From the NCBI RefSeq assembly GCF_023264895.1, contig NZ_JAHFUY010000020.1, positions 20,688 through 84,687 on the forward strand: DNA of 64,000 bases. Direction: 5' to 3'. Positions 8,722-17,392 of this stretch are shown here, in pieces. The stretch comes from Herbiconiux sp. (GTDB lineage: Bacteria > Actinomycetota > Actinomycetes > Actinomycetales > Microbacteriaceae). Both the position numbers and the translations under genes were made by a program. Positions within the stretch are counted from its first letter, which is position 1, and each line of letters starts with the position of its first letter. The notes beneath the pieces are model-generated. The model did not search any database. It was not told where the DNA came from and worked only from the letters and a program-made list of their open reading frames with translations.

Positions 8722-9436
8722 CCGCCCATCCCGCGGCCCCGCACATCGCGACGGCGGCGAGGGCGGGCCAGGCGGCGACGATGGTCTCCGTCCAGGGCGT
8801 CGTGTCGTGCGACTGGTAGCCCGCGACGGCCGGAGCGAACGTGAAGGTCGCCACGAGGTAGCCGGGGAGGCTCGACCCCAGCAGGAGCAGGCAGGCGAGC
8901 GCCGTCGGCCATGACGCCCGCAGCCACCTTCCGGCCAGGATGATGAGGCCTGCGAATCCGACCGCGCCGAACAGCAGCTGCAGCGGGAGGTGCTGCAGCA
9001 GTGTGGGTGCCCCGACGATGCCGGAGAGGAGCGCGTGCAGCCCCGTCACGGCGAAAGACCCGGCGACCACGACCACGAGCATCCCCTCGAGCCCGCCCTC
9101 GTTCCACCTGACGGCCGGCGACCCGGCGCTCGAAACGGTCTTCGCCATCGCGAGCACGCCGAGGGCCAGGAGGATCGATCCGAGGCCGAACAGCTGCGCC
9201 GCGGTGCCGACGTTCTCCCACGGGTCGGCGGGGAAGGCGTAGTCGAACCGGTGGTCCTCGATCGAGATGTCCGCTCGGTCCCAGCCGTTCCGCGCCGTCA
9301 CCCACCGCTCGAACGACGCCATCCCCTGCAGCGCGGCTGACGCGAGCAGGAGGCCCGCCGCACCGAGCGCCCACCGCACCGGTCCTCCACCCCGAGCGGA
9401 TGCGGCGCGCGCGTCCTCCTGGCTGACGGTCGTCAT
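8687..9436 (-). CDS. Hypothetical multi-pass membrane protein
   Basis: 249 residues with about five hydrophobic segments (near residues 20-40, 80-98, 113-135, 142-165, 175-200 and a last one near 220-240). A hydrophilic loop after the first helix carries Trp, Asp and Arg residues (WDRADISIEDHRFDYAFPADPW). I do not recognise a family. The ATG at 9436 is the only sensible start. Its last 35 bases overlap the end of dnaE on the opposite strand. It is a plausible gene because hydrophobic periodicity is maintained along the whole frame, but no function can be assigned. Confidence 0.6.
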   Translation of the reverse strand: MTTVSQEDARAASARGGGPVRWALGAAGLLLASAALQGMASFERWVTARNGWDRADISIEDHRFDYAFPADPWENVGTAAQLFGLGSILLALGVLAMAKTVSSAGSPAVRWNEGGLEGMLVVVVAGSFAVTGLHALLSGIVGAPTLLQHLPLQLLFGAVGFAGLIILAGRWLRASWPTALACLLLLGSSLPGYLVATFTFAPAVAGYQSHDTTPWTETIVAAWPALAAVAMCGAAGWAARRGSWGRGAT

Positions 9437-9504
9437 GCGATCAGGCTAGGCGGCGACCTCGGCGAAGTCAGGCGAACCAGGCGAACAGTGGGCGAACAGG
9501 CCGC

Positions 9505-10737
9505 TCAGCCGCCGAGCTTCTCGTCGAGCCAGTCGAAGAGGCGCTGGGCGGTGAGCGTGCGGGCGAGCGGCTGGCAGTGGCCGTCGGCCCCCTCCGCCGC
9601 CGTGAACGGCACCAGGGTCGAGACGCCGGATGTGAGGGCCGCGAGCTCGGCGGACTGGCCCGGCCAGAACTGCTCGCCCTCGGGGTCGGTGATGAGGAGG
9701 GGCGTCGTGATGCGGCTCGCGACATCCGCCACCGTGTACCCGCGCACCGCCTCGAGGGTCTCGGCGTAGCCGGAGGTGCCGAAGGGGCGGGCCCGGAAGT
9801 TCCAGGTGCGCGCCGCACCGGGGGAGAGCTTGAGGCCGAGCGCCATCTCCCGGTCGAACTTCGCGGTCTGCCCCGCGTCGAGCAGCTTCAGGAGCGACTT
9901 CGGCAGGTGCGAGGTCCACGAGGTCGACACGTCCACCACGCCCGGGTCGGCGATGGCGGCCGCGAAGCGGTGCTCGAACGCGAGCGCCCTCGCCACCCAG
10001 TAGCCGCCCTGGCTGATGCCGTAGAGCCCCACGCAGGCCGGGTCGACGCCCTCCTGCCGCGACACGAAGTCGTACACGGGTGTGAGCACGTTCTCCCAGT
10101 CGGGCCGGAACGGGACGTCGTGCTCGAACAGCTGCGACTGCTGCCCCGGGCCGTCGAACACGAGAACGGTGTAGCCACGGTGCAGACCGGCCGCCACGAT
10201 GCTCGCCCAGAGCGCGGCGAGAGAGCCGTCGCTGCCGTTCACGGCCACGAGTGCGGCTCCGGTCGCCGCCGCCGGATCCTGCGGACGGAACAGGTAGCCG
10301 GGCATCGAGTCCGGGCCCACGGGGATGTCGACCCGCTCGGCGCGGGCCGGACCGAGTGACACGAACAGCTCCCAGGCCTCGCGCTGCTTGCGGAAGGTGG
10401 GCACGAGCTCCGTCGTGTCCGCGAGCGCGCTCAGGGCGTTGACCGCCACACCGAAGTAGGCGGAGGCGCGGAGGGCCGCCCCCGCGGCGCTCTCACGATG
10501 CCCGGCCGCGGCGGCGGTGTCGGCGATGGTGCGCACCCGGTCGCCGAGGCCGTTCCAGGCGGCGAACCAGGCCTCGTGGTCGCCCTTCTTCACCCCGGAG
10601 ACGGCGGCGAGCACCTCGCCTGGCTCCGAGGCGCCCTCGACCGCATGGCCGAGAGACGTGCGGATCTCGAAGTCGAAGTCGTCGTCGGGGGAGAACGGGG
10701 CCACGGCGGGGCGGTGATGCAGGTGAGGCGCGGGCAC
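9505..10737 (-). CDS. Alpha/beta hydrolase (DUF1100/FrsA-like esterase family)
   Basis: About 410 residues. A helical N-terminal cap (to about residue 140) precedes an alpha/beta-hydrolase core with the nucleophile elbow GISQGG, an acid region TDPEGEQFWPGQ and the catalytic histidine region GADGHCQP near the C-terminus. The arrangement resembles FrsA-like and 2,6-dihydroxypseudooxynicotine-hydrolase-like enzymes, which cleave carbon-carbon or ester bonds of unknown substrates in most genomes. I chose GTG 10737 because AAAGG lies 7 bases upstream; an in-frame GTG at 10776 lacks a ribosome site. The gene is divergent from hisD. Confidence 0.78.
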   Translation of the reverse strand: MPAPHLHHRPAVAPFSPDDDFDFEIRTSLGHAVEGASEPGEVLAAVSGVKKGDHEAWFAAWNGLGDRVRTIADTAAAAGHRESAAGAALRASAYFGVAVNALSALADTTELVPTFRKQREAWELFVSLGPARAERVDIPVGPDSMPGYLFRPQDPAAATGAALVAVNGSDGSLAALWASIVAAGLHRGYTVLVFDGPGQQSQLFEHDVPFRPDWENVLTPVYDFVSRQEGVDPACVGLYGISQGGYWVARALAFEHRFAAAIADPGVVDVSTSWTSHLPKSLLKLLDAGQTAKFDREMALGLKLSPGAARTWNFRARPFGTSGYAETLEAVRGYTVADVASRITTPLLITDPEGEQFWPGQSAELAALTSGVSTLVPFTAAEGADGHCQPLARTLTAQRLFDWLDEKLGG

Positions 10738-10814
10738 GGTGTCGCCTTTCGTCACGGACGGAACGGATGCTGTCACCAGGAGGTTAGCGGCGGACTGGGT
10801 AGGCTGGCTATGCC

Positions 10815-12122
10815 ATGATCCAGACCATCGACCTCCGCGGCCAGACGCCCACCCGAGCGCAGCTCGCGACCCTCGTGCCCCGCCCCGACACCGACGTGTC
10901 CGTGGCCGCCGAGGCCGCCGCCGCCCTCATCGAGGCCGTCCGCGCCGACGGTCTCGTCGCCCTCCGCGACCAGGCCGAACGCTTCGACGGCGTCGTGCCC
11001 GAGCACGTGCGTGTGCCGCAGAGCGAGATCGACGCGGCCGTCGTGGGGCTCGACCCCGCGGTGCGCGCGGCGCTCGACGAGGCCATCGTGCGCGTGCGGC
11101 AGGCCACCGCCGCCCAGATCCCGGATGCCCGCACCACCACGCTCGCCGACGGCGCGGTCGTGGAGCAGCGCTGGCACCCGGTCGAGCGCGTGGGCCTCTA
11201 CGTGCCGGGAGGCAAGGCCGTCTACCCCTCGAGCGTGGTCATGAACGTCGTGCCCGCCCAGCTCGCCGGTGTCGGCTCGATCGCGATCGCGTCGCCGCCG
11301 CAGAAGGAGTTCGGCGGCTCCATCCACCCCACCATCCTCGGCGCGGCGGGTCTCCTCGGCGTCACCGAGGTCTACGCCATCGGGGGAGCGGGAGCCGTCG
11401 GCGCGCTCGCCTACGGGGTCGACGAGATCGGTCTCGAGGCGGTGCAGGTCATCACGGGCCCCGGCAACGTGTTCGTGGCCGCCGCCAAGCGGCTCGTGCG
11501 CGGTGTCGTCGGCATCGACTCCGAGGCCGGTCCCACCGAGATCCTCATCATCGCCGACGAGAGCGCCGACCCCGAGTTCGTGGCCGCCGACCTCGTGAGC
11601 CAGGCCGAGCACGACGAGCTCGCGGCAGCGGTCCTCGTCACCGACTCCACCGCCCTCGCGCAGAACGTCGTCGCCGCCCTCGAGCGCGCCGCGGCCACGA
11701 CCACGCACGCCGCGCGCGTCGCGATCGCCCTCGACGGCCCGCAGTCGGCCATCGTGCTCGTCGACAGCATCGAGCTCGCCGCCGCGGTGAGCAACGTCTA
11801 CGGCCCCGAGCACCTCGAGCTGCAGACGGCCGATCCGGATGCGACGCTCGGCCTCATCCACAACGCCGGCGCGATCTTCGTGGGCGCCTACTCGCCCGTG
11901 AGCCTCGGCGACTACCTGGCGGGCTCCAACCACGTGCTCCCCACCGGCGGCCAGTCCCGCTTCTCCTCGGGCCTCGGCGCCTACACCTTCCTCCGCCCCC
12001 AGCAGATCGTGCGCTACGACCGCCCCGCCCTCGAGGCCGTCGCTTCTCGCATCGTGGCGCTCTCGGCCGCCGAGAACCTCCCGGCCCACGGCGACGCCGT
12101 CACGGCCCGCTTCGCCCGCTGA
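10815..12122 (+). CDS. hisD: Histidinol dehydrogenase
   Basis: 435 residues, full length. It catalyses the last two steps of histidine synthesis, L-histidinol to L-histidine with two NAD+. The zinc/substrate region SQAEHDELAAAVLVTD and the catalytic-base region NHVLPTGGQSRFSSGL are intact, as is the nucleotide region ITGPGNVFVAAAKR. The ATG at 10815 gives the usual N-terminus (MIQTIDLRGQTPT). No other his genes are in the window; here it leads a plus-strand run with DUF1801, nrdR and pyrD. Confidence 0.97.
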   Translation: MIQTIDLRGQTPTRAQLATLVPRPDTDVSVAAEAAAALIEAVRADGLVALRDQAERFDGVVPEHVRVPQSEIDAAVVGLDPAVRAALDEAIVRVRQATAAQIPDARTTTLADGAVVEQRWHPVERVGLYVPGGKAVYPSSVVMNVVPAQLAGVGSIAIASPPQKEFGGSIHPTILGAAGLLGVTEVYAIGGAGAVGALAYGVDEIGLEAVQVITGPGNVFVAAAKRLVRGVVGIDSEAGPTEILIIADESADPEFVAADLVSQAEHDELAAAVLVTDSTALAQNVVAALERAAATTTHAARVAIALDGPQSAIVLVDSIELAAAVSNVYGPEHLELQTADPDATLGLIHNAGAIFVGAYSPVSLGDYLAGSNHVLPTGGQSRFSSGLGAYTFLRPQQIVRYDRPALEAVASRIVALSAAENLPAHGDAVTARFAR

Positions 12123-12134
12123 TCCGGGGGAGCC

Positions 12135-12542
12135 GTGGCCGAGATCAAGACCCAGCCCACCGCGGCCGACGTCACGGCGTTCCTCGATGCGGTCCCCGAC
12201 CCTCGGCGCCGAGCCGAGGGCCACGAGCTCCGGGCGCTGATGCACCGGGTCACCGGCGAGGAGGCGCGGATGTGGGGGCCGACGATGGTGGGCTTCGGCT
12301 CCGCCGCCTACACCAACACCACCGGCACCCACGACTGGTTCGTGCTCGGATTCTCGCCCCGCAAGGCGGCGATCACCGTCTACGGGGTGCACGACGGCTA
12401 CGGCGAACCCGATCCGCTTCTCGAGCGGCTGGGCGCGCACACCACCGGCAAGGGCTGCCTCTACATCAAGCGGCTCGACGCGGTCGACCACGAGGTGCTG
12501 ACGGCCCTCGTGACCGAGGCCTGGCAGCGCGCCACCGGCTGA
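12135..12542 (+). CDS. DUF1801 domain-containing protein
   Basis: 135 residues with the DUF1801/YdhG-like fold: [25 protein letters not shown], then [12 protein letters not shown] and [21 protein letters not shown]. The family is small, cytoplasmic and of unknown biochemical role, although one B. subtilis relative was called an iron chaperone. It begins with GTG 12 bases after hisD, behind GGGGGAG, so it is probably in the same transcript. A second, diverged DUF1801 gene lies at 33191. Confidence 0.85.
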   Translation: MAEIKTQPTAADVTAFLDAVPDPRRRAEGHELRALMHRVTGEEARMWGPTMVGFGSAAYTNTTGTHDWFVLGFSPRKAAITVYGVHDGYGEPDPLLERLGAHTTGKGCLYIKRLDAVDHEVLTALVTEAWQRATG

Positions 12543-12591
12543 CCGGCCGGCCCGCCCGAGGGGCCCGGCGCTCCACTACCATGGAGGTGCC

Positions 12592-13104
12592 ATGTACTGC
12601 CCCTACTGCCGCTACCCCGACTCCCGCGTCGTCGACTCCCGCACGACCGACGATGGTCTCGCCATCCGCCGACGCCGCCAGTGCCCCGACTGCGGTCGGC
12701 GCTTCAGCACCACCGAGACCGCGAGCCTCAGCGTGATCAAGCGCTCCGGCGTGGTCGAGCCGTTCAGCCGCGAGAAGATCGTGAGCGGTGTGCGTAAGGC
12801 CTGCCAGGGCCGGCCCGTCACCGACAGCGACCTCGCGGTGCTCGCCCAGCGGGTGGAGGAGACCGTTCGCCTCTCGGGTGCGGCGCAGATCGACGCCAAC
12901 GACATCGGCCTAGCCATCCTGCAGCCCCTCCGCGAGCTCGACGAGGTGGCCTACCTGCGGTTCGCGAGCGTCTACCAGGCCTTCGACTCGCTCGACGACT
13001 TCGAGAGCGCCATCACGCTGCTCCGCGTCGAGCACGAGCAGGCGCGCGACGAGCAGGGCCCCGCGGCCGCCGAGGCACGCGACACCGCCGGTTCCTACGA
13101 GTGA
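12592..13104 (+). CDS. nrdR: Transcriptional repressor NrdR
   Basis: 170 residues. The N-terminal zinc ribbon ([15 protein letters not shown]...[12 protein letters not shown]) is followed by an ATP-cone domain ([24 protein letters not shown]...). NrdR senses ATP/dATP and represses ribonucleotide reductase operons at paired NrdR boxes. Its start is clear, with GGAGG six bases before the ATG. It overlaps the pyrD start by four bases, so NrdR and PyrD are translationally linked. The acidic C-terminal tail after residue 145 is typical of actinobacterial NrdR. Confidence 0.96.
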   Translation: MYCPYCRYPDSRVVDSRTTDDGLAIRRRRQCPDCGRRFSTTETASLSVIKRSGVVEPFSREKIVSGVRKACQGRPVTDSDLAVLAQRVEETVRLSGAAQIDANDIGLAILQPLRELDEVAYLRFASVYQAFDSLDDFESAITLLRVEHEQARDEQGPAAAEARDTAGSYE

Positions 13105-14162
13105 GCGGCGTCTACGGACTCCTCTTCCGGCACGTGCTGTCGAAGCTCGACCCGGAGCGTGCCCATCACCTCGCCTTCTCGGTCATCGAGGCCATCCCGG
13201 CGCTCCGGCTCGAGCGGCTCGTGAGCCGCTTCACCGCTGCGCCGGGCACCGATCTCTCCGTCGAGGCGCTCGGCCTGCGGTTCCCCACCCCGTTCGGGCT
13301 GGCGGCGGGCTTCGACAAGGATGCCAAGGGCATCCGCGGCTTCGGTGCGCTCGGCTTCGGTCACGTCGAGGTGGGCACCATCACGGCGCGCGCGCAGCCG
13401 GGCAACCCGCGCCCCCGCCTGTTCCGGCTCGTGGCCGACCGCGCCGTCATCAACCGCATGGGCTTCAACAACGGGGGAGCGGCCGGTGCGTCGCTGCGCC
13501 TGGCCCGCGTGCGCTCGCTCCGCCATCCGCGGCCCGTGATCGGCGTCAACATCGGCAAGAGCCGCGTGGTCGAGGTCGCGGATGCGATCGGCGACTACCT
13601 GCAGAGCGCGCGCGCCCTGGCCCCCATGGCCGACTACCTCGTGGTGAACGTGTCGTCACCGAACACCCCCGGCCTCCGCGGCCTGCAGGAGATCGACCTG
13701 CTCGCACCGCTCCTGGAGGCGGTCAAGGCCGAGTGCGGAGCGACCCCGCTGCTGGTCAAGATCGCCCCCGACCTCTCCGACGAGGAGGTGCGCAAGGTGT
13801 CGGCCCTCGTCGTCGACCTGGGGCTCGACGGCATCATAGCCACCAACACGACCCTCTCGCGAGAGGGCCTCGTCACCGCACGCGAGGTCGTGGAGGCCGC
13901 CGGAGCCGGTGGGCTCTCAGGTGCTCCGCTCGCCGCCCGTTCGCTCGAGGTGCTGAAGCTCATCCGTTCCGTCGTGCCGGCCGAGCTGTGCGTCATCTCG
14001 GTGGGCGGCGTCGACACCGCCGCCGACGTGCAGGAGCGGATCGACGCGGGCGCGACGCTCGTGCAGGGCTACACGGCGTTCCTCTACCGCGGCCCGCTGT
14101 GGGCGCGCCAGATCAATCGTGGCCTGGCGACGCTGCGCGTGGGGCGTCAGGCGCGGCGGTAG
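13101..14162 (+). CDS. pyrD: Dihydroorotate dehydrogenase (quinone), class 2
   Basis: 353 residues. It oxidises dihydroorotate to orotate at the membrane and passes electrons to menaquinone, linking pyrimidine synthesis to the respiratory chain encoded downstream. FMN and substrate motifs are intact: [27 protein letters not shown] and the catalytic loop [15 protein letters not shown]. The N-terminal amphipathic region (about residues 1-40) is the class-2 membrane-association module. The GTG start overlaps nrdR by GTGA. The 3' end overlaps the convergent marR by 16 bases. Confidence 0.96.
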   Translation: MSGVYGLLFRHVLSKLDPERAHHLAFSVIEAIPALRLERLVSRFTAAPGTDLSVEALGLRFPTPFGLAAGFDKDAKGIRGFGALGFGHVEVGTITARAQPGNPRPRLFRLVADRAVINRMGFNNGGAAGASLRLARVRSLRHPRPVIGVNIGKSRVVEVADAIGDYLQSARALAPMADYLVVNVSSPNTPGLRGLQEIDLLAPLLEAVKAECGATPLLVKIAPDLSDEEVRKVSALVVDLGLDGIIATNTTLSREGLVTAREVVEAAGAGGLSGAPLAARSLEVLKLIRSVVPAELCVISVGGVDTAADVQERIDAGATLVQGYTAFLYRGPLWARQINRGLATLRVGRQARR

Positions 14163-14644
14163 CGTTCCTCGGAGCTGTCCGACTGCGCGGCCGCGACCGT
14201 GTCGGCGGCCGCGGCGAGGTCGCGGAAGACGCGCTCGATCACGTGCGCGTCGTGCGGATCGAGGGATTCGGCGAGCGAGCGGATCCGCTCGGGCTGGTCG
14301 TGCGAGGCCATCACCTCGAGCCCGGCCTCGGTCGCATCGATGCGGAGGCTCCGCCTGTCCTCGGAGCGCGCGCTCCGCGTGGCCAACCCGCGCTTCTCCA
14401 GGCGGTCGAGGAGCACGGTGACCGAGGCGCTCGTGATGCCGAGGCCGGTGGCGAGGTCTTTGGGCCCGATCGGCCGCTCCGCGAGCCCGGCCTCCCGCAG
14501 CAGGCGCATCGCCGCGAGGTCGTTCTCCTTGAGGCCCGACCGCTCGGTCTCACGCCGCAGCATCTTCAGCTCGGCGACGCGGAGGTCGGCGATCGCCGCC
14601 AGCACCCGCCTCGCGGACTCGGTCACCGCGGTCTCGTCCGTCAT
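14147..14644 (-). CDS. MarR-family transcriptional regulator
   Basis: 165 residues with a winged helix-turn-helix: RLLREAGLAERPIGPKDLATGLGITSASVTVLLDRLEKRGLATR, followed by the wing SARSEDRRSLRIDATEAG. The N-terminal helix is probably the dimerisation part. MarR proteins usually respond to small aromatic or oxidising ligands and often control their own gene. Two overlapping inverted repeats at 14681-14716, just upstream, are candidate operators. The next genes are not obviously its targets. Confidence 0.88.
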   Translation of the reverse strand: MTDETAVTESARRVLAAIADLRVAELKMLRRETERSGLKENDLAAMRLLREAGLAERPIGPKDLATGLGITSASVTVLLDRLEKRGLATRSARSEDRRSLRIDATEAGLEVMASHDQPERIRSLAESLDPHDAHVIERVFRDLAAAADTVAAAQSDSSEERYRRA

Positions 14645-14680
14645 CAGTCGATCATGGCCCCTCGTCGCTCTTCCGACCCA

Positions 14681-14716
14681 TTCGGGGAGAACGCTACCCC
14701 CGAACCCGCGGTTCGG
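14681..14716. promoter_or_regulatory. Overlapping inverted repeats upstream of marR
   Basis: TTCGGGG (14681-14687) pairs with CCCCGAA (14698-14704). That second arm in turn overlaps CCGAACC-CGC-GGTTCGG (14700-14716), a seven-base-arm dyad. They lie 37-72 bases upstream of the MarR start and 47-82 bases after the DUF3043 stop. They could therefore be a MarR operator pair or a terminator without a T-tract for DUF3043. The sequence alone does not decide. Confidence 0.4.
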
Positions 14717-14762
14717 CCCGCAATCGGATCGGCTCCGGGTTCAGGATGCGCTGTCCTCCGGG

Positions 14763-15338
14763 TCAGCTGGGGAACTGGCCGCGCTTGACCTGCGGCTTCG
14801 GCAGGCGCAGGCGGCGGAACTGCAGCGCGCGCATGGTGGCGTACCAGCGGGTGCCGCGCTCGATGCTGTCGGCGCCGAACTTCTCGCGCAGCTTCTTCAT
14901 CAGGCGGAAGCCCATCAGCACGCAGTCGCCGACCACGATCAGTACGAAGGCGTAGAGCCCGAGCATCACACCGGACTGCACCTCGGGCAGCGGCACGAGG
15001 GTGAGCAGGATGACCACGAACATGATCGGGATGAGGAACTCGCCGATGTTGAACCGGGCGTCGACGTAGTCGCGCACGTAGCGGCGCTGCGCTCCCTTGT
15101 CGCGAGCGGGGAGGTAGCGGTCGTCGCCGTTGGCCATGCCGATGCGCGCCTTGTCGCGTGCCTCCTGCTGGCGTCGCTTGTATTCCCGGCTCGCCTCTTT
15201 GCGGTCGGTGGGAACGAGCGGCCTGGCGTTCGCGGCCTCACGCTCCTTGCGGGTCGGGGTCGCGCGACCCTTGCCGATCGGCGACTCCTCCACAGGCGCG
15301 TCGATGGGGGGCTGCTCGGTGCTCGTCTTCTTGGCCAC
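14763..15338 (-). CDS. DUF3043 domain-containing membrane protein
   Basis: 191 residues. A charged, disordered N-terminus (MAKKTSTEQPPIDAP..., rich in Lys, Arg and Glu) leads into the DUF3043 core, with RPLVPTDRKEASREYKRRQQEARDKARIGMANGDDRYLPARDKG. Two membrane helices follow (about residues 95-115 and 120-140), then a basic tail. The family is actinobacterial and uncharacterised, and in that phylum sits beside the dipeptidase/erpA/cta genes, as here. The GTG at 15338 has GAGGA five bases upstream. It diverges from the dipeptidase with only 36 bases between the two start codons. Confidence 0.85.
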   Translation of the reverse strand: MAKKTSTEQPPIDAPVEESPIGKGRATPTRKEREAANARPLVPTDRKEASREYKRRQQEARDKARIGMANGDDRYLPARDKGAQRRYVRDYVDARFNIGEFLIPIMFVVILLTLVPLPEVQSGVMLGLYAFVLIVVGDCVLMGFRLMKKLREKFGADSIERGTRWYATMRALQFRRLRLPKPQVKRGQFPS

Positions 15339-15374
15339 GGTGTCCTCGTTCGTTCGTCTCTTAAGATTACCTGC
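15339..15374. promoter_or_regulatory. 36-base divergent promoter between DUF3043 and the dipeptidase
   Basis: TAAGAT (15362-15367) is a fair -10 element for the plus-strand dipeptidase and sits 7 bases from its ATG, which has no ribosome site, so that mRNA is probably leaderless. TAATCT on the minus strand, covering the same bases around CTTAAG, can serve DUF3043. The two promoters share their core, so transcription in one direction should interfere with the other. Confidence 0.4.
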
Positions 15375-16796
15375 ATGACAGACCCGAGTGGCTCCCCGTT
15401 CTCCCAGGTAGACGATCGCGAGCAGCGCCTCGCCGAGGAGGTCCGGCTGGCGCTGCCGGCGAGCATCGCCGAGCTCAGCGGGCTCGTGCGCATCCCGTCG
15501 GTGTCCTGGAGCGCCTTCGATCCGGCTCACGTCGCCGCGAGCGCCGAAGCGGTGGCGGGTCTCGCCCGCGAGACCGGCGTGTTCGAGACGGTCGAGATCC
15601 TCCGGGCCGAGACCGGCACGGGGGAGAAGGGGCAGCCCGCGGTGCTCGCCACGCGTGCCGCCCGCAACGACCGCCCCACCGTGCTCCTCTACGCCCACCA
15701 CGACGTGCAGCCGCAGGGAGACGACGCGGACTGGGAGTCGCCGCCGTTCGAACCGACCGTCCGCGGCGACCGCCTCTACGGCCGGGGTGCGGCCGACGAC
15801 AAGGCGGGTGTGGTCTCGCACCTGGCGTCCGTGCGTGCCCTCCGGTCCGTCGCGGGCGACGACTTCGACCTCGGTCTCGTGCTCTTCATCGAGGGTGAGG
15901 AGGAGTTCGGCTCGCGCTCGTTCGCGAACTTCCTCGAGACGCACCGCGAGAAGCTCGCCGCCGACGTCATCGTCGTGGCCGACTCCGACAACTGGGATGC
16001 CGAGACCCCCTCGCTCACCATCAGCCTGCGCGGCAACGTCACCTTCCGGCTCACGGTCTCCACCCTCGCGCACGCCTCGCACTCGGGCATGTTCGGGGGA
16101 GCGGTGCCGGATGCGATGCTCGCCGCCTTCCGCCTCGCCGCCTCGTTCCACGACGAGAACGGCTCCGTGGCGGTCGCGGGGCTCACCTCGCGTGAGATGC
16201 CGACGCCGGAGTACACCGACGAGACGCTGCGGAGCGAGGCGGGCCTCCTCGAGGGCGTCTCGCCGATCGGAACCGGGTCCGTGCTGTCCCGGCTCTGGGC
16301 GCAGCCGTCCGTCACCGTCACGGGGATCGACGCCCCCTCCGTGGCCAACGCCTCCAACACCCTCATCCCGAGCGTCTCGCTCCGTGTCAGCGCGCGCATC
16401 GCGCCCGGTCAGGATCCGCAGGAGGCCTTCGAGGCGCTCGAGGCGCACATCCGCTCGCACGCCCCCTTCGGCGCGGTGGTCGAGCTCGACGACGTCGACA
16501 CCGGCAGCCCGTTCCTCGTCGACACGTCCGGCTGGGCGGTCACGGCGGCGAAGGACGCGATGCGGGATGCCTGGGGTGCCGAGCCCGTCGAGGCGGGCAT
16601 CGGCGGGTCGATCCCGTTCATCGCCGATCTCGTGCGCGTCTTCCCGGAAGCGCAGATCCTCGTCACGGGTGTCGAAGACCCGCACACGCGGGCGCACAGC
16701 CCCAACGAGTCGCTGCACCTCGGCGTCTTCCACCGCGCCATCGGCACCGAGGCGCTCATGCTCCTGCGCATGAACGACCGTGCCGGGAATAGTTGA
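15375..16796 (+). CDS. M20 family metallopeptidase (dipeptidase)
   Basis: About 473 residues. The di-zinc peptidase motifs are present: LLYAHHDVQPQGD (first metal His and the catalytic-dyad Asp), GRGAADDKAG (bridging Asp), FIEGEEEFGS (catalytic Glu-Glu), and the late His in EDPHTRAHSPNES. The lid/dimerisation domain lies between about residues 215 and 345. Cytosolic M20 dipeptidases of this subgroup cleave short peptides to free amino acids. I chose the ATG at 15375; the frame is open far upstream but without homology. The promoter appears to lie immediately before the ATG. Confidence 0.9.
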   Translation: MTDPSGSPFSQVDDREQRLAEEVRLALPASIAELSGLVRIPSVSWSAFDPAHVAASAEAVAGLARETGVFETVEILRAETGTGEKGQPAVLATRAARNDRPTVLLYAHHDVQPQGDDADWESPPFEPTVRGDRLYGRGAADDKAGVVSHLASVRALRSVAGDDFDLGLVLFIEGEEEFGSRSFANFLETHREKLAADVIVVADSDNWDAETPSLTISLRGNVTFRLTVSTLAHASHSGMFGGAVPDAMLAAFRLAASFHDENGSVAVAGLTSREMPTPEYTDETLRSEAGLLEGVSPIGTGSVLSRLWAQPSVTVTGIDAPSVANASNTLIPSVSLRVSARIAPGQDPQEAFEALEAHIRSHAPFGAVVELDDVDTGSPFLVDTSGWAVTAAKDAMRDAWGAEPVEAGIGGSIPFIADLVRVFPEAQILVTGVEDPHTRAHSPNESLHLGVFHRAIGTEALMLLRMNDRAGNS

Positions 16797-16856
16797 CCTC
16801 GGCCCCAGGTTGCCGGAGTTAGACTTCCGTCATACTTCCGAGCGAATGGAGCGAAC

Positions 16857-17237
16857 ATGAGCGACTCGACACTGACTGCGCCCGCTGAGGGACAGACCGT
16901 CGAAGCCCCCGCGCACAAGGTCGGCATCACCCCGGCCGCGGGCACGAAGGTCAAGAACCTCCTCGAGCAGGAGGGTCGCGACGACCTGCGCCTGCGCGTC
17001 GCCGTGCAGCCCGGCGGCTGCTCGGGCCTGATCTACCAGCTCTACTTCGACGAGCGCATGCTCGACGGCGACAACGTCGTCGACTACGACGGCGTCGAGG
17101 TCATCGTCGACAAGATGAGCGTCCCCTACCTCGAGGGCGCCACGATCGACTTCGAGGACACGATCCAGAAGCAGGGCTTCACGATCGACAACCCGAATGC
17201 CGGCGGAAGCTGCGCGTGCGGGGATTCGTTCCACTAG
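16857..17237 (+). CDS. erpA: Iron-sulfur cluster insertion protein, HesB/IscA (ErpA) family
   Basis: 126 residues of the A-type carrier fold. The three cluster-binding cysteines are at GGCSGL and in the C-terminal GSCACGDSF. These proteins deliver Fe-S clusters to apo-enzymes in the cytoplasm. The gene stands just before the cytochrome oxidase block in many actinobacteria, consistent with feeding the Rieske and other respiratory Fe-S proteins. GGAG lies five bases before the ATG. A possible promoter is TTGCCG-N17-TACTTC at 16810-16838. A hairpin with a short T-run closes the transcript at 17253. Confidence 0.92.
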   Translation: MSDSTLTAPAEGQTVEAPAHKVGITPAAGTKVKNLLEQEGRDDLRLRVAVQPGGCSGLIYQLYFDERMLDGDNVVDYDGVEVIVDKMSVPYLEGATIDFEDTIQKQGFTIDNPNAGGSCACGDSFH

Positions 17238-17252
17238 AAAGCACCTCTCATC

Positions 17253-17282
17253 AGGGCCGTCCAGCATGAGGGCGGCCCTTTT
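17253..17282 (+). terminator. Rho-independent terminator after erpA
   Basis: Perfect seven-base stem AGGGCCG (17253-17259) with CGGCCCT (17273-17279), followed by a run of four T. It starts 15 bases after the erpA stop and insulates erpA from ctaC. Confidence 0.75.
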
Positions 17283-17392
17283 GCGTGCCCTACCAGAGGC
17301 CGATCCGGTGTGGCTGTGGCAACGGCGGGTAAATCGACACAGTAAGCTAGGAGAAGGTCAAATACACTGTGGTGTAGCTTCCCGAAAGGTCT

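Noticed and set aside
14763..16733. 656-codon minus-strand frame spanning the dipeptidase and DUF3043
   Set aside because: Only the last 191 codons (from GTG 15338) look like DUF3043; the remainder is antisense to the M20 peptidase.
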